Assembly: GCA_036501425.1 (NCBI GenBank)
Contig: DASYAI010000038.1
Coordinates: forward strand, 1 to 64,000
Length of the DNA: 64,000 nt
Reading direction: 5' to 3'
DNA from: DATKRB01 sp036501425
GTDB taxonomy: Bacteria; Actinomycetota; Acidimicrobiia; Acidimicrobiales; RAAP-2
Part shown: positions 7,154 to 15,496 of the stretch, piece by piece
Layout of the letters: each line of letters opens with the position of its first letter
Numbering within the stretch: the stretch's first letter is position 1
The notes under the pieces: model-generated
Database searches by the model: none
Told to the model about the DNA's origin: nothing
The model's input: the letters and a program-made list of their open reading frames with translations, nothing else
Translations under genes and position numbers: made by a program

Positions 7154-8125
7154 TCAGGCGCCCAGGAGCTGCCGGGCCGAGATGAGGAGCCAGTTCTCGC
7201 TGTTGTCCACCGGGGTCACCGGACCGCCCCGCCGTCGGGCGTTGCGGGCGATGAACGCGCCCGCCGACACCTGCTTGTAGCGCACCAAGGCCCGGAACCA
7301 GTCCAGGTCGCTCACCGCCGCACCGCGAGCCGATTCGTAGGTCGCGATGAGCTCGGGCACCGTCGGTGTGCCCGGCGGGTTGGTGCGGCGGGCGTCCTCG
7401 ACGAAGAGGAGGAACCACGCCAAGTCGATCCGGGGGTCGCTGCGCGACCAGATCTCCCAGTCGATGACCGAAGTGACGTGGTCGCCCTCGGCGAGCACGT
7501 TGCCGGTCCGGAAGTCGCCGTGCAGGAGCGTGGAGGGCTCTGCCGTGGGCACGTGGTCGAGCAGCGCCGCCCCGACGTCCTCGGTCCCCGAGCGCAGATC
7601 CTCGTCGCACACCTCCAGCGACGCCGTCCAGCGCTTAACCTCGTCGTCGAGCGAGGTCACCGGCTCGTCGCCCAGCCCGACCACCACCGGGTCCACCCGA
7701 TGCAACAAGCCCATCAGCCGGGCACAGTCGAGCTGCCGGCCGCGCACGTCCCCGGGCGGCGGGACCTCCTCGGGGGCCATGAACCCGAGCTCGAGGCAGA
7801 CGCCGGGCTCGAAGGCCATCACGAAGTACGGCGGCACGTCGGGCGGATCACCCTCGTCCTCCGCCAGAACCCGCGGGACCGGGACGCCCGAGCCCTCGAG
7901 GGCCTTCTGCGCCCGGGCCTGGCGCAGCACGTCGCGGTTGCGGACCGGTTCGAGCCCGGGCGGGCACACCTTGACCGCCACCTTGTCCCGGCCGTCGAGG
8001 GTGGTCCAGAACGTGAGGCTCGAGGCTCCACCGGTAAGCGGGGTGACCGGGTCGACCGAACGGGCGGGAAAGGAGGCGGCGAGGCGTGCGTTCAGCTCGG
8101 CTTCGTCGAGGGGCTTGGCGGGCAT
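7154..8125 (-). CDS. Phosphotransferase (APH/ACAD10-type kinase fold)
   Basis: 323 residues. Kinase-like elements in order: Lys52 in VAVKVCPPG, the catalytic loop LLHGDFRTGNVL (His202, Asp204, Asn209) and the metal-binding VIDWEIW (Asp222). This is the APH (choline/aminoglycoside kinase-like) fold. The closest type by eye is the phosphotransferase that accompanies, or is fused to, acyl-CoA dehydrogenases in ACAD10/11 proteins, where it phosphorylates 4-hydroxyacyl-CoA. An acyl-CoA dehydrogenase gene lies 63 bp upstream on the same strand, supporting that role over antibiotic resistance. Confidence 0.88.
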   Translation of the reverse strand: MPAKPLDEAELNARLAASFPARSVDPVTPLTGGASSLTFWTTLDGRDKVAVKVCPPGLEPVRNRDVLRQARAQKALEGSGVPVPRVLAEDEGDPPDVPPYFVMAFEPGVCLELGFMAPEEVPPPGDVRGRQLDCARLMGLLHRVDPVVVGLGDEPVTSLDDEVKRWTASLEVCDEDLRSGTEDVGAALLDHVPTAEPSTLLHGDFRTGNVLAEGDHVTSVIDWEIWSRSDPRIDLAWFLLFVEDARRTNPPGTPTVPELIATYESARGAAVSDLDWFRALVRYKQVSAGAFIARNARRRGGPVTPVDNSENWLLISARQLLGA

Positions 8126-8188
8126 GGCGTCCTTTCGGTCGGCGGTTCGCTGGGCGGTTCGGGGTGCAGGGTCGCTCTCGCTCGGCGC

Positions 8189-9478
8189 TCAGGCGAGCCG
8201 GGCCGCGTACCGGTCCATCATCTCGACGTGCTCCTTGACCTCGGGGTCGCTGGCGATGAGGTCGGCGAATTGCTCGCGGGCTGCGGCCCGCTTGGCCGGC
8301 AGGTACTCGGTCGGGAAGAGGCCCTCGTGGGGCTGGCGGCCTGCGAGCACCTGTCGGGCGATGGTGACCAGGTGCACCTCGTCGGGTCCGTCCATCATCG
8401 CCATGGTGGGCGAGCCGGCCCACATCGCCTGCAGCGGCAGCAGGTCGGTGGTGCCGAGGGCGCCGTGGATGTGGTGGGCCCGGTAGACGACGTCCTTGAG
8501 CACCCGGGCGGCGGTGATCTTGCAGGCGGCGATGTCCTTGCGCGCCTCCTGCCCGCTCGAGTTGTCGATCTTCCAGGCGGTCTGGAGGACGAGCAGGCGG
8601 AGCATCTCGAGCTGCATGTAGGAGTCGGCGATGTCGCGCTGCACCATCTGGTACTCGGAGATCAGCTGCCCCCGGGACTGGCGGGACACCGCCCGCTCGC
8701 ACATCATCTCGAACGCCTTGCGAACCTGGGCCACGGTGCGCATGGCGTGGTGGATGCGGCCTCCCCCCAGCCGGAACTGGGCCACCTGGTGGGCGCCGCC
8801 CTCGGGTCCGAGCAGGTTCTCCTCGGGTACCCGGACACCGTTGTACCGGATGTGGGCGTGGATGCCCGCCCCCTCGAGGAACTCGAGCCCGGGGGTGCCC
8901 GATTCCACGATGAACATGCCGTTGTTGGCCATCACGATGATGATGTCGGCGGTCTTCCCGAAGCTCGAGAACCACTTCTCACCGGTGATGACCCACTCGT
9001 TGCCCTCCTTGACCGCATGGGTCTTGAAGTTGCGGGTGTCGGACCCACCCTGAGGCTCGGTCATCGAGTAGCACGAGCGCATGGTCTGGTTGAACAGCGG
9101 CTCGAGGTACTTCTTCTTCTGCTGGGGCGTGCCGTAGCGGGCCAGGATGTCCATGTTGCCGGTGTCGGGGGCCTGGCACCCGAAGATGCCCGGCGCGGCG
9201 CCGTAGCCCCCCAGGATCTCGTTGACGAGCGCCAGCTTCAGCTGACCGAACCCGGGGCCCCCGATCTCACGGTCCAAAAAGATGCCCCAGAGCCCCCGGT
9301 CCTTCACCTGTTGCTTGAGCCCGTCCACCAGCGCCTTGACCGCTGCAGGGAGGTCCCCCCGGCCCAGGACCGCCATCGGGAACGCCAGAGTGAGCGGCTC
9401 GATCTGCTCGCGGCAGAACCGCTCGATCCAGTCCAGTTGCTCCTGCCACTCGGGCTCGGTCGAGAAATCCCACCCCAT
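8189..9478 (-). CDS. Acyl-CoA dehydrogenase (ACAD10/11-like)
   Basis: 429 residues, full length. The FAD/substrate motif YSMTEPQGGSDTRNF lies at about 137-151. WVITGEKWFSS, VRVPEENLLGPEGG and the C-terminal HHIHGALGTTDLLPLQAMW block are also characteristic. It removes two hydrogens from the acyl chain of an acyl-CoA, passing electrons to ETF. It is first in a likely three-gene unit with the APH-type kinase and LhgO-like oxidase, and is divergent from a TetR gene across a palindromic operator (9565-9577). Confidence 0.93.
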   Translation of the reverse strand: MGWDFSTEPEWQEQLDWIERFCREQIEPLTLAFPMAVLGRGDLPAAVKALVDGLKQQVKDRGLWGIFLDREIGGPGFGQLKLALVNEILGGYGAAPGIFGCQAPDTGNMDILARYGTPQQKKKYLEPLFNQTMRSCYSMTEPQGGSDTRNFKTHAVKEGNEWVITGEKWFSSFGKTADIIIVMANNGMFIVESGTPGLEFLEGAGIHAHIRYNGVRVPEENLLGPEGGAHQVAQFRLGGGRIHHAMRTVAQVRKAFEMMCERAVSRQSRGQLISEYQMVQRDIADSYMQLEMLRLLVLQTAWKIDNSSGQEARKDIAACKITAARVLKDVVYRAHHIHGALGTTDLLPLQAMWAGSPTMAMMDGPDEVHLVTIARQVLAGRQPHEGLFPTEYLPAKRAAAREQFADLIASDPEVKEHVEMMDRYAARLA

Positions 9479-9564
9479 GACCGCGGCTCCCCCTTGTCTG
9501 CCCTACGCTGCCGCCGCCGTCGATGCTGCCGACCGCGCGACCCGTGGGTTCCCCGTCACCTGCG

Positions 9565-9577
9565 AGAATGGCATTCT
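9565..9577. promoter_or_regulatory. Palindromic operator between acyl-CoA dehydrogenase and TetR genes
   Basis: AGAATGGCATTCT is a perfect inverted repeat around a central G, abutting a TAGCAT -10 element (9577-9582) of the TetR gene. It is placed to repress both divergent genes. That the adjacent TetR binds it is inference. Confidence 0.65.
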
Positions 9578-9626
9578 AGCATCGAAGAACATGACAGCCA
9601 GGTCCGCGAATCCACGAGAGGTCGAC

Positions 9627-10250
9627 ATGCCCGACCACGAGGCGACCCCCTTGGCAGCCCGCGCCGTGCGGCGGGCCCTGGCGCCGCGCGAGGCGGTGGC
9701 CCACGAGGAGGTCCGCCGGTTGCTCGACGCCGCGCTGGAGGTGATGCGCGAGTCGGGTACGAGCCCGCCCAAGGTGGCCGACATCGTCGCGGCGTCGGGG
9801 CTGTCCAACCAGACCTTCTACCGTCACTTCGCCGGGCGCGACGACCTGGTGGCCGCGGTGGTCGAGGCGGGAGCGCTTCGGCTGGTCGACTACGTCGACC
9901 ACCAGATGGGCAAGGCCGCCCCCGACGACTCCGAGGGTCGGGTCCGGATCTGGATCGAGTCGGTCCTCTCCCAGTCCACCCGGCCGGCGGTCGCCCAGGC
10001 GACCCGGGCGGTGATGTGGAACTTCCGTCAGCTGCCGCGCGACGGCGGGCCGGGCGACCGATGGGGCGGCGTCGCCGCGCTGCTCCTCCAGCCGCTGCGC
10101 GCGATGGGCTCGCCCGATCCGCCACGCGACGCCGAGGCCATCGCCGAGCTGGTGTTCGGGCGCCTCGAGCACCACCTCTGGGTGGTCGCCCCGACCACCA
10201 CCGACGTGGAGCATCTGGTGGGGTTCTGTCTGCGGGCGGTCCGCCGCTGA
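9627..10250 (+). CDS. TetR-family regulator of the acyl-CoA dehydrogenase operon
   Basis: 207 residues from ATG at 9627, which has GAGAGG 5 nt upstream. An in-frame ATG at 9591, 8 nt after a TAGCAT element, could serve as a leaderless start giving 219 residues. The HTH reads VADIVAASGLSNQTFYRHFAGRDDLVAAV. The C-terminal half is a helical effector domain; given the divergent acyl-CoA dehydrogenase operon, an acyl-CoA ligand is a reasonable guess. A tandem repeat follows the gene. Confidence 0.9.
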   Translation: MPDHEATPLAARAVRRALAPREAVAHEEVRRLLDAALEVMRESGTSPPKVADIVAASGLSNQTFYRHFAGRDDLVAAVVEAGALRLVDYVDHQMGKAAPDDSEGRVRIWIESVLSQSTRPAVAQATRAVMWNFRQLPRDGGPGDRWGGVAALLLQPLRAMGSPDPPRDAEAIAELVFGRLEHHLWVVAPTTTDVEHLVGFCLRAVRR

Positions 10251-10286
10251 AGGACCCCCGGGCCGCCCAGCGGCCGTGCCTCGACC

Positions 10287-10343
10287 CGCGCGGTCACGAC
10301 CGCGCGGTCACGACCGCGCGGTCACGACCCGCGCAGTCACGAC
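10287..10343. repeat. 14-bp tandem repeat, three perfect copies plus one degenerate
   Basis: CGCGCGGTCACGAC occurs at 10287-10300, 10301-10314 and 10315-10328, followed by a 15-bp variant. It fills the gap between convergent TetR and PadR genes and reaches into the last codons of the PadR gene. It may act in termination or be simple slippage. Confidence 0.8.
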
Positions 10344-10972
10344 CCGGCGGCCAGCAGGGCGTACAGGCGACGGCGGGTCTCGTCCAGCAGGGTCACGGCC
10401 TCTGCCTGTTGCTCGGCCGTACCGGCACGCATGAGCTGGAACATGGCACCGGCCAGCTGCCCGAGGCTCTCGCGCAGGCGGATGGCCCCCGGGTCGATCC
10501 CCTCGACGACCTCCTCCCACGGCGAGCGGTGGGTCGCCTGCTCGGCGGCGAGGGCCCGCCCGCTGTCGGTGAGCGAGAAGCGCCGCTTGCCGGCATCGTG
10601 CTCGGCCACCACGTGGCCCTCGTCCTCGAGGAGCTGCAGCGTCGGGTAGACCGATCCCGGGCTCACCTTCCACACCCCGTTGGTGCGCTCGGCGAGCTGC
10701 TGGATGATCTCGTAGCCGTGCATGGGCCGCTCGGCCAACAAGGAGATGACGGCGGTCCGGACGTCGCCCCGGCGGGCCCGACCGCCGGGTCCCCGGCCCC
10801 GGCCTCGCCCGAACCCAAAGTCGCCCCAGGGCGGCCCGAACGGGCCGGGGAAGCCGCCGAACGCGTAGCGGTTGCCCCGCCCCCGTCGGGACCTGCTCCC
10901 CGCCCCCCACGATGGGCCGGACGCTCCGGCCTGGTGATGCTCGTGCAGATGCTGATGGTGATGCTCGTGCAT
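10337..10972 (-). CDS. PadR-family regulator with histidine-rich N-terminus
   Basis: 211 residues from ATG at 10972 (GGAGG upstream). Residues 1-14 are half histidine, followed by a Gly/Arg/Phe/Pro-rich stretch to about residue 68. Then comes the PadR winged helix (AVISLLAERPMHGYEIIQQL, VSPGSVYPTLQLLEDEGHV, KRRFSLTDSGR) and a C-terminal helical dimerisation region. PadR proteins usually repress transporter or stress genes. The His-rich head suggests metal binding and is unusual for the family. The gene is monocistronic, and inverted repeats overlap its promoter (11025-11044), consistent with autoregulation. Confidence 0.9.
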   Translation of the reverse strand: MHEHHHQHLHEHHQAGASGPSWGAGSRSRRGRGNRYAFGGFPGPFGPPWGDFGFGRGRGRGPGGRARRGDVRTAVISLLAERPMHGYEIIQQLAERTNGVWKVSPGSVYPTLQLLEDEGHVVAEHDAGKRRFSLTDSGRALAAEQATHRSPWEEVVEGIDPGAIRLRESLGQLAGAMFQLMRAGTAEQQAEAVTLLDETRRRLYALLAAGS

Positions 10973-11024
10973 GGATGATTGCCTCCATCGTCCGATCGTC
11001 GGGATCCTCCCGATCGCTCAACAG

Positions 11025-11044
11025 CATATCACGATATGTCGTGA
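11025..11044. promoter_or_regulatory. Overlapping inverted repeats, candidate PadR operator
   Basis: CATATCACGATATG (11025-11038, 6-bp arms) and TCACGATATGTCGTGA (11029-11044, 6-bp arms) overlap about 55-70 nt upstream of the PadR start, in an otherwise unusually AT-rich stretch. PadR operators are typically ATAT-containing dyads. Confidence 0.6.
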
Positions 11045-11157
11045 CCGTATCGTTCAGGGAGGAGGCGAGCTGCCGTGGCAGCGGCCGACGGTGCGACCGC
11101 CGGTCGAGCGAGCGGGTCCGGGCCGGCTGGTCGTCGCGAGCCGGTCGCGGCCGGCGG

Positions 11158-12384
11158 TCATTGCGGCGGCCCCTGGGCAAGGGTGACCGTCGCCGAGTGC
11201 GACGCCCCCGAACCGTCGTCCCATCCAACCGCGACCGAGTCGCCGGGATGGTGGGCGAGGAGCGCTGCAGCGAGCGTGTCCGAGGAGTTCACCGGCACGC
11301 CCCCGATGGAGGTGATCACGTCTCCCTCCGCCAGCCCGGCGGTCGCGGCCGGCGTGCCGGCCTCCACGCCCGCCACCACCGCTCCCGAAGCGCTCGTGCT
11401 GCTGGCGGCCGCCAGGACCTCCACCCCGAGCATCGCCGTGCTGCCGACGTGCACGGTGGTCGAGGCGTTACCGGCCTCGACCTGCCGGGCCAACGCCACG
11501 GCGGTGTCGATCGGGATGGCGTACGCCTCGGTTCCCGAGGTCGCACCGAAGCCCGACGATCCGCTCGACCCCGCGGTGTCCATCCCGATCACCTGGCCCG
11601 AGGCATCGACCAACGGACCACCCGAGTCTCCGGCTTCGATGTCGGCATCGGTCTGGAGCAGGCCGGACAGCGTCTCGGTGGTCCCGCTCTCCTGGTCGGT
11701 CGCGGTGATCGACTGATCGAGCCCGGTGATGGTGCCCTCCGCCAGGCTGGGGGTGCCCCCGGTGCCACCGGCGTTGCCGATGCCCGCTACCGCCTCGCCG
11801 ACCGTCACGTTCGACGAGCTCCCGACCGACACCGTGCGCAGCCCGGATGCGCTCTCCAGCTGGAGCACGGCAACGTCGGCCGTCCGGTCGTAGCCGACCA
11901 CCTGGGCCCCGTAAGTGCGCCCGTTGCCCAGATCGGTGACGCTGATGCTGGTCGCCCCGTCGATGACGTGGTTGTTGGTGAGCACCTCCCCGTCGGAGGT
12001 GAGGACCATCCCAGTGCCCGCCGCTTCGTCACCCTGGTACCCGAGGGTGACGTTGACGTCGACCAATCCCGGGTCCACTTCCGCCGCCAGCGACGACGCA
12101 TCGGCCGCGCTCCCGCTCGACCCGGCCGGCTCGTGAAAGGCCTCGGGAGAGGCGTTGCCCGAAGGGGCAAACGCGCCGTAGCCAATCCCGACCCCGGCCA
12201 GGGTCGCCGCGGCGGTGCCGAGGGCGACCAACGCCCTCCTCGCCCGGCGCCGGCGGGGCCGGCTGGCCATCGGAGGGGGCGCCCAGGACCACTCCCCGAG
12301 GTGGGGGGGCTCGGATGCCGACATCGGCTCGGCATGGCCCATGGGGTCAGGTGCTGGTGTCTGTGAACGGTCGATCTCGCTCAC
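11158..12384 (-). CDS. Membrane-anchored HtrA/DegP-type serine protease with PDZ domain
   Basis: 408 residues from GTG at 12384 (AGGGGAG 5 nt upstream; the frame opens further to 12429). A cytosolic Pro/Arg-rich head is followed by one membrane segment (about 51-70), a Ser/Ala-rich linker and an S1C trypsin-like domain. The full triad is present: His139 (TNNHVID), Asp170 (TADVAVLQL) and Ser254 (AGDSGGPLVD). A PDZ domain covers about 318-405 (GVVAGVEAGTPAATAGLAEGD-like region). It likely degrades or refolds damaged proteins outside the membrane. It is divergent from ccmC across 246 bp in which I see no further gene. Confidence 0.92.
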   Translation of the reverse strand: MSEIDRSQTPAPDPMGHAEPMSASEPPHLGEWSWAPPPMASRPRRRRARRALVALGTAAATLAGVGIGYGAFAPSGNASPEAFHEPAGSSGSAADASSLAAEVDPGLVDVNVTLGYQGDEAAGTGMVLTSDGEVLTNNHVIDGATSISVTDLGNGRTYGAQVVGYDRTADVAVLQLESASGLRTVSVGSSSNVTVGEAVAGIGNAGGTGGTPSLAEGTITGLDQSITATDQESGTTETLSGLLQTDADIEAGDSGGPLVDASGQVIGMDTAGSSGSSGFGATSGTEAYAIPIDTAVALARQVEAGNASTTVHVGSTAMLGVEVLAAASSTSASGAVVAGVEAGTPAATAGLAEGDVITSIGGVPVNSSDTLAAALLAHHPGDSVAVGWDDGSGASHSATVTLAQGPPQ

Positions 12385-12630
12385 CGTGGCTCCCCTCGTC
12401 GTCCCTCGATGCGGCGGTGACAGCCGCACCGGATCCCATTCAACGTGGGCCCGATAAGAGGCGCTTCAGCGCGCCCTATGAGCGGCCTAAGTTTCGCGAA
12501 CCGCCGCCAGACCAGCCGGAGGGTCCCGCTGTCGGGCACGCCGGTGCCCCTCGGGGGGCGTTTGGCCGTGCCCGACGCCGGACGCGTAGCATGACGACGA
12601 GTCCATGGCACCTCATTCGCGGACCGGGTC

Positions 12631-13458
12631 GTGAAGCCTCTCGTCGTGCGGTCGATCGGCGTCGCCGCCATCATCTCGACCGCGGCGACCGTCTGGCTCG
12701 GCCTGTGGGTGACACCCCCCGACCGGCAGCAGAAGAACCTGGTGCGGCTGGTTTATCTGCACCCGGCCATCGCGTGGAACGCGCTCTACGTGGCCTTCGG
12801 GTTGGCCGCCCTGTCCAGCCTGCTGTACCTGTGGCGACGCACCCGGTCCTTGTTCTGGGACCGGCTGGCCGCCGCGTCGGTCGAGGTCGGCGTGGTGTTC
12901 AACGCCCTCACCCTCGTGACGGGCACGATCTGGGGCCGGCCGACCTGGGGCGTCTGGTGGACCTGGGATGCCCGCCTGACCAGCACGGCTCTTCTCCTGA
13001 TCCTCTTCCTCGGCTACCTGGCGCTGCGCCGGGTACCAGCGGACCCCGAGATCCGGGCGCGTCGCTGCGCCGTCGCCGCCCTGGTCGCCTTCGTCGACGT
13101 CCCGATCGTTCACTTTTCGGTGGTCTGGTGGCAGACGCTGCACCAGGGGGCCACCGTGCTCAATGCCAACCTGTCCCCCACCATCCACGGCTCGATGGCC
13201 TGGACCCTTCTCCTCAGCTTCGTCGCGCTGACCCTGGTGTTCGTCTGGATGGTCAGCGTCCGCTACCAGATCGAGGTCCTGCGGGACCGGGCCGGGGACG
13301 AGGAGCTCGAGATCTCGCTCGCCGAGCGCCGCGCCGAGGGGATCCTCGCCCCTCCCGTCGAGTCGGTGAGCCCAGACGGGGACGTGGCCGGGGACGGAGG
13401 GGAGCCGATCCTCACTCCGCCCGAGGCCCCCCACCGACCGGCGGAGGTGAGGACCTGA
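12631..13458 (+). CDS. ccmC: Haem exporter/handling protein CcmC (cytochrome c maturation)
   Basis: 275 residues from GTG at 12631. Six membrane segments are apparent. The tryptophan-rich WWD haem-binding motif lies at 101-117 (WGRPTWGVWWTWDARLT), flanked by the conserved histidines His44 (YLHPAIAW) and His161 (IVHFSVVWW). CcmC passes haem to the CcmE chaperone in system I cytochrome c maturation. The C-terminal tail beyond about residue 215 is acidic and longer than usual. The stop overlaps the CTG start of the following ccmD-like gene. ccmA, ccmB, ccmE and ccmF are not in the window. Confidence 0.9.
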   Translation: MKPLVVRSIGVAAIISTAATVWLGLWVTPPDRQQKNLVRLVYLHPAIAWNALYVAFGLAALSSLLYLWRRTRSLFWDRLAAASVEVGVVFNALTLVTGTIWGRPTWGVWWTWDARLTSTALLLILFLGYLALRRVPADPEIRARRCAVAALVAFVDVPIVHFSVVWWQTLHQGATVLNANLSPTIHGSMAWTLLLSFVALTLVFVWMVSVRYQIEVLRDRAGDEELEISLAERRAEGILAPPVESVSPDGDVAGDGGEPILTPPEAPHRPAEVRT

Positions 13459-13658
13459 AGTACATCGATGCCGGCTACGCCATCGCGCTGGGGGCCCTCT
13501 TCCTCTACACGTTGAGCCTGCTGGGTCGCCGTCGGCGCCTCGAAGTACGTCCCCGGCCCGAACGCGGGCCCAGGTGGCGGCAGGGCCGGACGGCAGCCGA
13601 TCCGGTCCCGCAACGGGCGGCGGGCGGCGGGGCGGCCAGTCCACCTGCCGGGCCCTGA
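13455..13658 (+). CDS. ccmD: CcmD-like small membrane protein, CTG start
   Basis: 67 residues. YIDAGYAIALGALFLYTLSL is a single membrane segment followed by RRRR, the pattern of CcmD, which helps CcmC release holo-CcmE. No ATG, GTG or TTG is available: the frame begins at CTG inside the CTGA overlap with the ccmC stop, with GGAGG 7 nt upstream. The C-terminal 35 residues are Arg/Pro/Gly-rich and cytosolic. The identity rests on position and topology, since CcmD proteins share little sequence. Confidence 0.7.
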   Translation: MKYIDAGYAIALGALFLYTLSLLGRRRRLEVRPRPERGPRWRQGRTAADPVPQRAAGGGAASPPAGP

Positions 13659-13704
13659 TGCCGGCGGCCGCGGTGCCGACCGCCCCCGGAACGGCCGCCG
13701 TCCG

Positions 13705-14319
13705 GTGAGTACCCGGTCGCCGACCGTGCCGTCGCCCTCGACCGACCCGACCCCCCCGCCGCGCGGCGGACCCGGCCTGCGACCGGCGCTCGTCGTGCTC
13801 GGTGTCGCGCTGTTCGTCGTGGTGGTCTTCGGGGTCGGCTCCGCGCTGTCGGGCGGGGGCTCGAACGGACCGCCCCTCCGGGCCACCCCAAGCCACGTGA
13901 AAGGCACCGATCTCCTCGCCGTCCCCGCCACCTCGGCGTTGCGGCACATCACCGAGGCCGGCGACCCGCCGCGCAACGTCGCCGACGCCGTGGCCGTCCC
14001 CGACCACGCCCGCTACGTGGGTGCGACCGACATCGACCAGAACGCCTCCCAGTTCGACCGGTCGGTCCGGTTCGCCGTGACGGCGAGCCAGCAGTCGGTC
14101 GTCACTTTCTACGACGTCGAGATGACCCGGCTCGGATGGCACGTGACGGGCCCGGGCCCGGCGAGCGACCCGGGCGCGATCCAGCTGCTGGGCCAACGGG
14201 CCGGCGACGACGGCTGGGAGTGGGAGATGGCGACGGTGGTCGAGCCGAGCGCCTTTTCGGGCACGCTCGACACCACCCCGTTCAGCATCGAGCTCTACCA
14301 GCTCCCCGACCAGGACTGA
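13705..14319 (+). CDS. Single-pass membrane protein, unknown function
   Basis: 204 residues from GTG at 13705. A Pro-rich cytosolic head is followed by one membrane segment (ALVVLGVALFVVVVFGVG, about 28-45) and a 150-residue extracytoplasmic domain with WHVTGPGP and WEWEMATVV near the end. I do not recognise the domain. It lies 46 bp after ccmD on the same strand and may belong to the cytochrome maturation operon. It is convergent with the DUF3048 lipoprotein gene. Confidence 0.7.
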   Translation: MSTRSPTVPSPSTDPTPPPRGGPGLRPALVVLGVALFVVVVFGVGSALSGGGSNGPPLRATPSHVKGTDLLAVPATSALRHITEAGDPPRNVADAVAVPDHARYVGATDIDQNASQFDRSVRFAVTASQQSVVTFYDVEMTRLGWHVTGPGPASDPGAIQLLGQRAGDDGWEWEMATVVEPSAFSGTLDTTPFSIELYQLPDQD

Positions 14320-14383
14320 CCGGCTTCTCGGCGTTACGAGAGTCCACCGGCTGCACCGCTGCCCACGGGATGCCGGGGCGAGG

Positions 14384-15496
14384 TCACGGGGGCGGGGTCG
14401 ACCCGGGGGCCCCGGACGGGGAGACCGCCACGTTGACGGTGCTCGGGACCAGCTCGACCCACGTGCGGCCAGGAGCGAGCGGGATCGTCGCTCCGTCGCC
14501 CGAGACGAACTGGGTGGGCGAACCGAGGGACGACCGGTGCCACGTGCCGACGATCTCTTGCCCGTTGCGCAGGACCAGGGCCGGGCCGCTGGCCGCCTGG
14601 TAGAGGTTGGCCTGGACCTCGAGGCTGCCGGAACTGTTTTCGGCCCAAGGACCGTAGGTGACGTGGACGACCTGGACGACGACGTTGGTCGCGCTCTGCT
14701 GGGACCCGTCGCTCGCCAGGTCGGGCGCCGTCCCGTAGGAGCGCAGCCAGTCGTCCTGGGCGGCGTCGTACGCCCAGCTGACGCTGGCTTCGCTCGAGAA
14801 CGCGATGTGCAGGCCGGTGGCCGGCGAGCCACCGGCGGGCGGCGCCGCCGAGTAGCTGAACACGGGGCTGGGCGGCGTCACGTCGGTCGGCCGCAGGGCC
14901 CACAGGGCGGCGGTCGAGGTGTAGTCGTCGTACGGCGCGACCCGGCCCGGGACCCCGTGGACGACTCCGGGTTCGCTGCCCAGGTCCAGGTTCACCAGGG
15001 GCGAGGCGACGACGTTGGCGAGCACCGGCGCGATGCCCCCGACGTGGGCGAACAACGGCTGCCCGAACTCGCCGAGGATCCCGATGTCGATGTTCCGGGC
15101 TGAGCGGACCGGTCCGACAAGGCTGGCCTGCTGGCACTGGAACACCGCCGCGTACCGGGTGATGCCGCCCTCCACCGGCTCCTCGAAGACGATGTCGGCC
15201 GCTCCCAGTCCGGCCTGGGGCCGCGCGGCGGAGTAGTTGTCGACCTTGACCGCGAGCGCCGGTCGGCTCGGGACGGCACCGCCGCCGGGTACCGGCGCTC
15301 CGGTGAGCGGGCACAGGGCGGGCGGGGCGGTGGCCGTGGTCGGCGGGTCGAGCGCGCGGGTCGTTCGCGTGGTCGGCGCCGCCGACGGGTCTGACGACGC
15401 TCGACACGCCGTCAGCACCAGTGCGGGGGCCAGCACGCTCGCCGCGGTCACCACGACGCGCCGCAAACCCCGGCGCGTCGCTCGCCTCGTCCTCAG
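14384..15496 (-). CDS. DUF3048-domain lipoprotein, CTG start
   Basis: 370 residues from CTG at 15496. This start gives a standard lipoprotein signal: an Arg-rich n-region, VVVTAASVLAPALVL and the lipobox LTAC, with Cys at about residue 31. CTG overlaps the stop of the upstream zinc-ribbon gene (CTGA) and is preceded by GGGGGA. An in-frame ATG at 15556 would add 20 non-signal-like residues. The mature part matches DUF3048 (YerB-like): RPALAVKVDNYSAARPQAGL, ADIVFEEPVEGGITRYAAVF, GPVRSARNIDIGI and a C-terminal region with VQVVHVTYG and GTWHR. The function of the family is unknown. Confidence 0.88.
   Translation of the reverse strand: MRTRRATRRGLRRVVVTAASVLAPALVLTACRASSDPSAAPTTRTTRALDPPTTATAPPALCPLTGAPVPGGGAVPSRPALAVKVDNYSAARPQAGLGAADIVFEEPVEGGITRYAAVFQCQQASLVGPVRSARNIDIGILGEFGQPLFAHVGGIAPVLANVVASPLVNLDLGSEPGVVHGVPGRVAPYDDYTSTAALWALRPTDVTPPSPVFSYSAAPPAGGSPATGLHIAFSSEASVSWAYDAAQDDWLRSYGTAPDLASDGSQQSATNVVVQVVHVTYGPWAENSSGSLEVQANLYQAASGPALVLRNGQEIVGTWHRSSLGSPTQFVSGDGATIPLAPGRTWVELVPSTVNVAVSPSGAPGSTPPP

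Noticed and set aside
7154..8125. Aminoglycoside resistance kinase
   Set aside because: The fold is shared, but the acyl-CoA dehydrogenase neighbour and overall pattern fit the ACAD10-type phosphotransferase.
7136..10978. 1280-codon plus-strand frame across four real genes
   Set aside because: Spans opposite-strand kinase, dehydrogenase and TetR genes with recognisable motifs; product is compositionally biased.
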